Source of the DNA: Plicaturopsis crispa FD-325 SS-3
Lineage: Eukaryota; Basidiomycota; Agaricomycetes; Amylocorticiales; Amylocorticiaceae
Direction: 5' to 3'
Assembly (NCBI GenBank): GCA_000827205.1
Contig: KN832560.1
Location: forward strand, 1,206,743 to 1,270,742
DNA: 64,000 bases
Below are positions 26,907 to 36,500 of this stretch, one piece after another (positions within the stretch are counted from its first letter, which is position 1; every line of letters begins with the position of its first letter). The translations under genes were made by a program, and so were the position numbers. A model generated the notes under the pieces. That model did not search any database and was not told where the DNA came from. It saw only the letters and a program-made list of their open reading frames with translations.

Positions 26907-27362
26907 AGTCATGCAGGCCCCCGGAAGCTCCTGCAGAGGTAGGCGACGAAATAGCGGATTTGAGGGAGCGAAAAATCGAAAATCTATGTCCTCAAATAGC
27001 GGATTTTAGACCCTTCGAGGTCAAAACCCTGTCCCACATAGCGGATTCCAGGAGACTCTGTGACAGCACTTTATGTCTATGGAAGGGCGGCAAGTTGTAA
27101 TTTGGCGACGATGGGCTTGGGTCATAATGCCGATTTCTCTTTTAGCCAAATTCAAGCTGATTTTAGAGGGATGACGAGGAAAAAAATCAAGTTTTCGTGA
27201 AAAGTCGCGACATCACGTGGTTTTTGCATGCGTAACTCAGTCCCAGACTCCCAGATAGCGGATTTGGGGAGATTTTGGGCCCAAAAAATTGCGGATTTGA
27301 GGGTCGAATTTCGGCAAAAAATTCGCTTACCCCTGCAGGAGCTTCCGGGGGCCTAGTCATGC
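26907..27362. mobile_element. non-autonomous DNA transposon (MITE-like) with 8-bp target duplication
   Basis: The element spans 26915-27354 (440 bp). Its ends, 26915-26936 and 27333-27354, are perfect 22-bp inverted repeats beginning AGGCCCCCGGAAGCTCC. The similarity extends to about 32 bp with two mismatches. Immediately outside are identical 8-mers AGTCATGC at 26907-26914 and 27355-27362, a clear target-site duplication. Inside, the motif ATAGCGGATT occurs at 26951, 26996, 27038 and 27255, with a fifth partial copy (GCGGATTT) at 27291. These look like subterminal transposase-binding repeats. No coding capacity is present, so it must move in trans. An 8-bp duplication is usual for hAT elements and also known for P and Zisupton-type elements; the family cannot be fixed here. 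The perfect ends suggest recent insertion. Confidence 0.88.
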
Positions 27363-28190
27363 AGACGGATGCAGCACACTAATTTGAACTCGTTGAAAGT
27401 TCGGTCGTAACTTGGGTTACATATCTAGGTGATTGAGACTGCTTGGGCTCAAATATCAGTCGTCTCACACAGAGCTGAAGCGATATATCAATTGACGCAC
27501 CGTCGTTAGCTGCTGGGCTGCTCAATGCTAACCACGATCATGCGATGAGATGCATCCTCGCAGCTGAACGGGTGGGACATCCTCTTGCACAGGAGCGAAG
27601 CGCTGGCAAGCATTCTGGGGCTGAGACCAAGCGCTCCAATCGATTTTCTGTTCAACGTGTCACGCACTGCGGTAGCACGCTGTCGGTAAACCGTCGCTAT
27701 CTCAGCGCTGGTAAGATATGCCGCATCCACACTCATCCAACGCCACGTGCTCGGTGTGACTTTACCGTCTTTCGACACCGGTGGACCTTTTCCAAGCGAA
27801 GGAGACAAGAATGAAGAAAACGGGAACCAGCAGTTTATAGCCACGGTTCTCTTCTTGTAATAGACCGAATATATTTTTTTAATGAGGAAAATTGAGCATG
27901 ACCTGATATTTTGAAAGTAGACACCAACGGTTTCACGGCGAGATTCTTGTCACGCTCGTTATCCAGAAAAGAGTGCCGTTGCACTGCGGCGACATCCTCA
28001 CGCGAAAGCACGGTCGAAGTAAGACAAAAAAATTATTGAGAGCTACGTAGATAAGTACGAGACAGAACTGTCTGTTTAGAATTGTCATTACCCGAGAATC
28101 TGAGTCCCAAGTCGAGTCCAAAGACACAACCCACGGCCTCGAGACGCGCAGAACGGCCGTCGACGCGTCTTCGTCGCGGCCATCACCGAC
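27363..28190. other. non-coding stretch upstream of the transposase-like gene
   Basis: Contains A/T-rich runs near 27870-27890 and 28025-28035, and short frames without support. It should hold the promoter, and possibly the left end, of the DDE element, but no terminal repeat matching the far side was found by eye. Confidence 0.35.
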
Positions 28191-30769
28191 ATGAAGCGCA
28201 AGGCTTCGCCGATCGCAAACCTAGGCAAGCATGCCGCGAAAAAGATTCGAGGAGTAGTACGCAGCTTGGTGCAGTCTGGTGGAAAGGAGAATCCGGTGAG
28301 CACGACTAGCACTGCACTTCGAGAAGAGAAAGGCTCACATATAGATGCTTGGTTAGACGGCACCTCAGGCTGAAGAGACAGCACCGTGTCCTTCGTCGCC
28401 GTCTCCTTCATCCTCGCATAGCATATCGCAGCGCTTGGAGCCATTTGTCGATGTCAGGAACCTCCCGGAATCACCCAGATCAGTACTAGCCACACACCTG
28501 TCCACCGTAGTTCCCCTTCCTGTCCACACAACACCCTCAGGCTGTCCTTCATTCGTGCTCGATGCAATCATGAACACCAGCTTCGCCCAGAATGCTGTTC
28601 GTGCTCCCAATGTGTATGCAGTCAGTATCGAAGATGAAGACGAGCCGATGAATAACGCTGAGACTTACGCGACGGGCACCAATTTCTGGCTTGAGTCCGA
28701 GCCGGATGCTGCTGTCGTGACCTCAAGACTTCCTGCACCTTCAAAAACTGCATCAAAACCGCTTGCCCACTGGCAGACAGCTCTTCAGGATCACGAGGAA
28801 ACAGACGATGAAGCAAGTGATGAAGACTACGACGACAGTAATGATTCGGATGTCAGCCTGAGCAGCGGCGGGGATGACGACGATTACGCGAGTCACACTG
28901 GCGATGTCGATGAACACCGGGCGCGACGTGACTACAGCATCCATCTGCGCCTTCCACCGACGCTCGAAGATGCACGCAAAGCCTTCGCTGACATCCGATT
29001 GAAGCTGAAGCCCCCGCGCAAGACCGGCCGCGGATACAAGGTCCCGAACATCGACCTTCTCCTTCGTACACGCCTGGAATGGATGCGATCATTCCTCCAC
29101 ATCTACACCGACGATTCTCACCGCTTATCGACGGGTACCAAAGACGCCCGGTGGATCGCGGCCTCCTTGCACGTTGCGCATGCAGCTCAACGCGGCCCTT
29201 GGTTCGCGCGACGCCTTCGTGAATGGACCAGAGCATATATCTCCGACCGTGAAACGCTCCCGGTCAACATCTACGGAACGTGGAACCGCTCTGCGTTGGA
29301 GGACGAAGATATGGCCAACGAGATAGCCCTGCATCTGCAGAGTATTGGAAAGTACGTGAAGGCGCTCGACATCGTGTTCTATCTGGACCGCCCGGAAGTC
29401 AAGCAGCGTTTTCAAATGAAGAAGACGATCTCACTGGCAACAGCTCAGCGCTGGATGCGACGCATGGGCTACCGATGGACGAAGAACCCGTCTGGCCAAT
29501 TTGTCGATGGTCATGAACGTGAAGACGTCGTCTACTTTCGCCAACATGTCTTCCTGCCTGCTATCACGGATCTTGAGCATCGAATGCGTGCCTGGACCTT
29601 GGACAACCTCGAAATCGTTGCCAGTGGACCACGTCCTCGAAATAAGCCAGTTGTCGCATGGTTTCAAGACGAGTCGACGTTCTACGCCAATGACAGACGG
29701 ACAACACGCTGGGTTCACAAGGACGAGAATGCGGTTCCACGAGCCAAAGGCGAGGGAGCATCACTGATGGTCTCGGACTTTGTTTCGGCTGACTATGGAT
29801 GGCTTACCTCGCCGGACGGGACAGAGAAGGCGCGTGTTTTGTTCAAGGCCGGCGTCAACCGCGAGGGTTACTTCACGAGCGACGACATCGTCGCGCAGAC
29901 GAAGGTTGCAATGCAAATTCTCAAAGATCATTACAAGGACGAGGAGCACGTCTTAATCTTCGATAATGCAACAACCCACCTCAAACGCGCCGACGATGCT
30001 CTATCTGCACGCAAAATGCCCAAAGGCACCTCGAAGTACGACAAGAACTGGGGCGTAGTCGTCAATCTCACGGACGCAGACGGCAATCTCGTACACGGAA
30101 CGGACGGGAAGGTCATCAAGGTGAAGCGCAACATGCGAGACGGTTATCACGGTCCAAACCGTAAGCCCCAGGCATTTTATTTCCCTCCCGATCACGACGA
30201 CGCCGGCTGCTTCAAAGGCATGAAGGTCATCTTAGAAGAACGCGGATTCATCAAGGAAGCCAGGCTGAACGCCGGATGCAGAAACTTCAAGTGCCCGAAG
30301 GGCGCTACCGCCTGCTGCTGCAGACGTGTCTTGTACAACCAGCCCGACTTTGTCAACGAAAAGTCTATTCTGGAATACCTATGCGAACCCGAAGGCTTTC
30401 GCGTGCTTTTCCTCCCAAAGTTCCACTGCGAGCTCAACTTTATCGAGCAATGCTGGGGAGCTGCGAAGCGCACTTATCGGCTCAATCCGACATCTTCGAA
30501 GGAGGCCGATTTGCTCACAAATCTGGTCAACTGTCTCGCAACCGTATCCGTCGAAGTTATGCGCAAGTAAGCAGTCAATCTTGCTTCCGTGAACTGTACA
30601 CTAAGTAAATCTCAATCCTCGCAGATACGCGCGACGTTCTCTGCGTTTCATGGACGCATATCGGATCGGCCTCGATGGCCAGAAGGCAGCGTGGGCGGCG
30701 AAGAAATACTCCGGGCACCGTGTTCTCCCTGCCTCGATCATGGAGACGTTGGAGTCAGTGAAGTTCTAG
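28191..30769 (+). CDS. DDE transposase-like protein, IS630/Tc1-mariner related
   Basis: A transposase-derived protein of a type common in Agaricomycete genomes. Three exons fit in phase: 28191-28295, 28369-30566 and 30625-30769, giving 815 residues with no interrupting stop. The N-terminus is basic (MKRKASPIANLGKHAAKKIR), then Ser/Pro- and Asp/Glu-rich to about residue 190. A helical region follows, resembling the HTH part of such transposases (KKTISLATAQRWMRRMGYRW). The catalytic core has VVAWFQDESTFY (Asp469), HVLIFDNATTH (Asp567) and LNFIEQCWGAAKR (Glu728). Spacing between the second Asp and Glu is 160 residues, far more than the about 34 of classic Tc1/mariner. The extra part holds a cysteine-rich patch, GCRNFKCPKGATACCCRR. 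It may be an active transposase or a domesticated copy. No terminal repeats were identified. Confidence 0.85.
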
Positions 30770-31352
30770 TGCTTAAGTATGTGACTGTTTTGTTCTTTTC
30801 TCGTCTCCTTATTGTTTCAGGATGGACACTTACCGATGTCTCATTGTTGATCATCTTCTCGGACGCCATGTTTGGATTGCTGCTTTCAAGTTTTTTGTAC
30901 TCTGCTATTCTGTACTCTGATGTTGCTATCGCGCTTGTTCACTCATATCTCGTTGTACTTTTACCCGTTATACATAGTCTTTCCTTTGTACGAGAAGTGC
31001 CCCATCGCGTCTGGAACGAAGACATAACCGACGCGGAAAGTTGCTCGAGGCTGACCCTTTCGTAGAAACACCAGGTTTTTCGCGTTTCAAATCGAACCGG
31101 AGATAAAAGTACATGAGCGGCGAGCTTAGACACAGCCCTACAGATCTGTGGTTCCCAAATATTTATTTCGGCTTTCCTTGAATTGCTACAAGGTTTTCGC
31201 CACCAAACGGCCACTTACAAGTCACAAAGTGTCACAACATGTGACGTTGGATGAGTGTGGATGCGGCATATCTTAGATGCAATGGTCAACAATGAGAATA
31301 ATTTCGAGATAGTCAAGGTTAGGAGTGCGAAAATCTGCCAAACGAGCAGAGA
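30770..31352. other. 3' flank of the transposase-like gene
   Basis: Low-information sequence after the stop. It may contain the right end of the DNA transposon, but no inverted match to the left side was recognised. No gene is supported. Confidence 0.35.
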
Positions 31353-31680
31353 ACTATTGCTGTTTTCATCTCAGATGTCGCGCGGGAAAATTGAGCATTT
31401 TGACGCACGCCGCGTCGTCCTGACGCAGTCACCTTCAAACACGAATATCTCCCCAACGGCTACTCCTTTCTCTCTAATTCAAGTTGATCTGAGCTCGTCT
31501 CGTCGACACGCAGGGCATGGTACCCAGGATGCACGAGAAATGCGAAAATTTCAGCTTCGGCTTCCGGTGGGCCTCGTACCGTCTTGAACGCAAATTACAC
31601 ACGACGGCGACGCTCAGCTACTCCAATTTGCGATTGGGCCTACTCGGAGGGATCGTGGGTAGGGCAGGGTGGTGGTTTGG
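31353..31680 (+). repeat. left arm of a 328-bp inverted repeat
   Basis: This segment is about 90% identical, in opposite orientation, to 32556-32882. Shared blocks include the stretch around GGTACCCAGGATGCACGA and the end GGTGGTTTGG. Identity stops abruptly at both sides. Short open frames in the two arms resemble each other only because of the DNA identity; no protein family was recognised. Confidence 0.8.
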
Positions 31681-32555
31681 ATCTCTACTTTCGGTGTGAA
31701 TGAATGGTTACAGGTGTGATGTCGCAACTTTCACCCTTCGAAACATCTACAGAATGATAGACATAATGCAGTCATTGTATTCTTGTCCTAAACTCTACCT
31801 AGATGTAAAATGCACATGCTGGAAGGGTATTTACGATGTCCGAAGGATGTACAGCTGTTCGGAGTCAACCTATACGCCTTGCTCGCATGAAACCAGTGAT
31901 TATGTGTTATAAACCATCGGCATCGATTCGGCGAACTTGAAAGCACCGAGCGAGATATTTGCCAGCCCTTAAAGTTGCTGCGCAATCGTTCCCGGAGCCC
32001 CGAAGGACTTATAGAGTTGTTACGGGCAAGGAATGGGGTCAGAACTGGTAAAAAGAGGCAATAGCAATCGCACACACCTCCTCGGACACCCGACATGCCA
32101 TGATGAAGTTTGTGCGAGGCTAGCGCGGTGCTAGTCATCACCCTAGAGGCATGTATGAAGCCGGTAGACACCGTTACACATCCAAAGTCAGCATACTACG
32201 GGCAGAATGTAGATCATCAGCCCGAGCTCTGTGCCAAGCAGTTAGAAACACTTACCAGGCTCTGTGTATAGTCCATCCAAGGGTCTTCCACCCAAAATTC
32301 GAGTTTGGAAATGTCAGTGTCGTATGCAATGTGTGTTTGAAGTGGCACATAGCTTCCCGCACGGTTTGACTAGAAGTGCTGCATTTTTGTGATCTTCCTG
32401 GATGCCATGACCTTCAGGCCAAAAAGGCGAGGCCAGTGCAGCTTGGATTGACGAGAAAGGTGCCCTCTTTACGAAGATGCTTCAGTTTGCAGTCCATGCA
32501 TGTCAAGATGTAACATGGCGCACCGAGACCGAGACGTTTATACATTTTCTCATCA
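31681..32555. other. 875-bp spacer between inverted arms
   Basis: No gene, tandem repeat or RNA was recognised. Its only notable property is being enclosed by the two 328-bp arms. Confidence 0.35.
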
Positions 32556-32882
32556 CCAAACCACCACCTTGCCCTACCCATGATCCCTCCGAGTAGGCCC
32601 AACCGCAAATTGGAGTAGCTGAGCGTCGCCGTCGTGTGTAATTTGCGTTCGAGACGGTACGAGGCCCACCAGAGGCCGAAGCTCGAATTTTCGCGCTTTT
32701 CGTGCATCCTGGGTACCATGCTCTGCGCTTCGACGAGACGAGCTCAGATCAACTTGAATTAGCGAGAAAAGACCAGCCGTTGTGGAGATATTCGTGTTTG
32801 AAGATGACTGCGTCAGGACGACGCGCCGTGCGCCAAAATGCTCAATTTTCCCGCGCGACTTCTGAGTTGAAAACAGCAATAA
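32556..32882 (-). repeat. right arm of a 328-bp inverted repeat
   Basis: Reverse-complement copy of 31353-31680 with about 10% divergence, indicating an older duplication or two related elements inserted head to head. Confidence 0.8.
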
Positions 32883-33523
32883 GTCGCAAAGTCGAAAGCG
32901 GTCCGAGGCAACCGCGCGACTGACGCGACTCTTTTGTCTGCCATCGAGCACATACACCAAAGTTGCTCGTGTATTTCTAGTCCTTCTGCTATCACCGCCA
33001 TCGTATTGTCATCCTTAGAACCCGCTGCATCTGCCGTCTTTTGTTTCAAGAGTTAGGCAAGTCGGTATATATGCGAAGTTTGATACGATGCCTGACATTT
33101 GCGCGGCAGTCCATTCTCGATACACTCGCACTGTATAATTTACCATCTTTCCAACAATTTCGACCGCTCTACCCAGTGTTGCCGCTGTACGCAAGCTTCC
33201 GTCCAAAGAGCCTCGTAGATAAATCAGTCTTAATCCTGCGCTCGGGACTTAGCAGTGGGTAGATGTGAGCTTTACTGTTCGCTTATTGTCAATTCTAACA
33301 AAAACACGTCCAGGCTACTCTGTGACCCATTGTATCGCTATTCGCGCCTAGTCCTAGTACAAAACACAACGAAATCTTGGGGCGCCCTACTCTTACGGCT
33401 ATCTCAGTCCCACTCGCGATGTCGAAACCACTACCAGATCGTTCTCGCACTTACCCAACTCAATCCATCCTTCGCTCCCCACCGGGGCTCTCGTCAGCTT
33501 CGTCTCCGCACCTCCCAGAGACC
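32883..33523. other. upstream region of the DUF6699 gene
   Basis: Contains the presumed promoter of the gene starting at 33524. An in-frame ATG at 33419 would lengthen that protein by 35 residues. No other feature is supported. Confidence 0.35.
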
Positions 33524-36500
33524 ATGAATCGTTTCGATCGCTTGCATATCTCGTATGCCGACTCCCCGACACATCGAGCCGGGATATTGTCAACGTCGAA
33601 TCAATCAACCGCAGGCCCGTCCACCTCCGGCCTTCGAACACAAAGGCCGCCTCCGTCTGTCGTGCATGGGCGAGATAGTCATGTCACTCACCCCCGTATG
33701 ACACAAGACAATAGTGCTGTTTCAGTGAGAGTTGGTCGGGGTCCACCGCTTCCGAGCGAACTACCCGACGGCTATACGACGCACCTCATCTCTGTCGCAG
33801 GACAGGGCCCTACTCCCGGTGGTGTCCCGTACATTGTATTGGGTCCGAATCCGACTATAATCTACCCACGCATCCCGCTCTCTCGACCTAGAGGTGACCG
33901 CGGACGAGAAGAAGATCGCGATTCCGTAGGGATACAGATGGGCCAATGGTCGGCTGGTAATTGTGCGTGCCTTGGAATTTGCGACGCTATATTGCATATC
34001 TCACAAACAGCTGATGATGTAGTATTAATGCATTAAAGTCCTGCATGATCCGAAAACGCTAATGCACTATTTTGCGGATCATGCCAATCCGGTGATTAAT
34101 GCATTAGAACTCTGCCAGGGTTTCCTTTGCCGCTTTCCGGCCGCCCGGCATTGCCCTCGGAGTTCAAATTTTCTCGACTGTATGCCTCGGCATCCCAAAT
34201 CGTGTTCGGACTTTTCCGGTTATGCGCACGGACCTCCAGTGTACAGTTATACCCTCCCTCGGTCATCGGGCGGAGTCACATGATGTATTCGACTATGGGC
34301 GCAACAGCGCAACTCTCCTCGAATATTTTTACCTATTTTTCGCGATTTTTTTGGCTTTTTTTTTCGGTGTCTGGCTCACTCACTCACAAACTAGATTAAG
34401 GAGATGGATAAGGTGAATCATTGAGCAACTAGGGAATGGATAGATAGGTGTACATGAAGTATATATTTGAAAAGATGGAGCCGAGGACGCGCAGTGCACC
34501 CCCAGCTGACACCAAGACGGCGGGTAGCGATGCGCGTCGACGTGCACAGCTGGGAACGCAACCGATGGGCACGCGACCGATGGGACAGGCGTCGGGGTGG
34601 ACAAGTTCAAGATGAGGGGTGGAGAGCGCAGGCGGGTGGGCCGCGGAGAGCGCAGGCGGCTAGTGGAGGGCGCAGGCGGCTGAGCAGGCTGGTCGCGGAG
34701 GGCGCAGGGGATCGCGAAGGGCGCAGGGGGATCGCGGAGGGTGCAGGGGGGTCGCGGAGGGTGCAGGGGGGTCGCGGAGGGTGTAGGGCGGTCGCAGGGG
34801 TATGGCGGAGACGGCGGGCGGAGTGTCGAGAGCGGGCGGGGATGCTGAAGGCGGCGGCGTGCTGTTCGCGCTTGCGCTGCACGCCGTGCCCACCCTGCCT
34901 GCGCATCGCGCTGCGCTTTTTCGGCCCTGTTGTCCCAGCTGTGTCGTTGCGCCGACTAGCGCTTCACGCGGGCCTGCGACAGCCCTCGCGCTCCCCGCTA
35001 CTTCCCATTCCATGGCTACGCCCTGCGCTGACGTAGCCGGTGGGTGGTGACGCCTGCCGTTCGAGCCAGCGCGTCCTTGCTGTGTGCGCGGGGCTGTGGC
35101 TTTGCGCACTGTGGGGCTCGAGTAGCGGCGGTCGGGGGTGAGCGCGGGTGGTTGGCGGTAAAATGGTGACTGTGGGAGGGGAGGAGCGGGACTAGTGGTG
35201 TGGGTGGGGGGACGTGTTCCGTGACGTGGCCTGGTGCGTTGTCGTTAGCGAGTATGCTACGGTTGAAAAATAAGAAAAAGACTTACAAATGAGTGGGAAG
35301 GACAAAAAGACACCCCCCGCGAAAGCGCGGGGAGTGTAACGGCGTCGCAGCGTGCTGGGACGCGGACGACGTGGGCGACGATGAGGAGGAAAGGCCAAAC
35401 GACGACGACGCGAAAGTTTGAGATTTTCAAACTCCGCCGGCTTTCGCCGCGCTGGCTCTCGACGGCGACAAATGCCTTTCCTCGAGCTTCACTTGATGTA
35501 TTTGTGATCTGAAAAATGTATTTAGGCGTCGTATGTACATTTGGATGGTGTATGTAAAATCCTGAATTTTTTCGAAGGCTGGAAGTGGACAGGGAGATGA
35601 GAACATACCAAAAAGTCGCGAACCACCGAGTTTCATACGGTCGTTTCGCGAACAGAGCTGCACCCCTTGATTATTTTGCTTCAAAAAAATCATATTCGAG
35701 TTCAGGGAGTGAAAATACGTCCCCCTTGATTTTNNNNNNNNNNNNNNNNNNNNNNNNNNNNNNNNNNNNNNNNNNNNNNNNNNNNNNNNNNNNNNNNNNN
35801 NNNNNNNNNNNNNNNNNNNNNNNNNNNNNNNNNNNNNNNNNNNNNNNNNNNNNNNNNNNNNNNNNNNNNNNNNNNNNNNNNNNNNNNNNNNNNNNNNNNN
35901 NNNNNNNNNNNNNNNNNNNNNNNNNNNNNNNNNNNNNNNNNNNNNNNNNNNNNNNNNNNNNNNNNNNNNNNNNNNNNNNNNNNNNNNNNNNNNNNNNNNN
36001 NNNNNNNNNNNNNNNNNNNNNNNNNNNNNNNNNNNNNNNNNNNNNNNNNNNNNNNNNNNNNNNNNNNNNNNNNNNNNNNNNNNNNNNNNNNNNNNNNNNN
36101 NNNNNNNNNNNNNNNNNNNNNNNNNNNNNNNNNNNNNNNNNNNNNNNNNNNNNNNNNNNNNNNNNNNNNNNNNNNNNNNNNNNNNNNNNNNNNNNNNNNN
36201 NNNNNNNNNNNNNNNNNNNNNNNNNNNNNNNNNNNNNNNNNNNNNNNNNNNNNNNNNNNNNNNNNNNNNNNNNNNNNNNNNNNNNNNNNNNNNNNNNNNN
36301 NNNNNNNNNNNNNNNNNNNNNNNNAAAATAATCAAGGGGTGCAGCTCTGTTCGCGAAACGACCGTATGAAACTCGGTGGTTCGCGACTTTTTGGTATGTT
36401 CTCATCTCCCTGTCCACTTCCAGCCTTCGAAAAAATTCAGGATTTTACATACACCATCCAAATGTACATACGACGCCTAAATACATTTTTCAGATCACAA

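Noticed and set aside
27506-27844. 112-codon minus-strand frame considered as a small gene
   Set aside because: It begins at GTG rather than ATG, has no exon context and no recognisable family.
31517-31699. Similar short proteins in the two inverted arms (31.5 and 32.6 kb), considered as a duplicated gene
   Set aside because: Similarity is explained by DNA identity of the repeats; no domain, and the frames end at the repeat borders.
34467-35109. Arg/Gly/Ala-rich open frames on both strands
   Set aside because: They come from a GC-rich minisatellite without stops and have no domain or homologous pattern.
35427-36417. Long open frames across 35.4-36.4 kb on both strands
   Set aside because: They run through the N gap; the residues in the middle are unknown and the ends are palindrome sequence.
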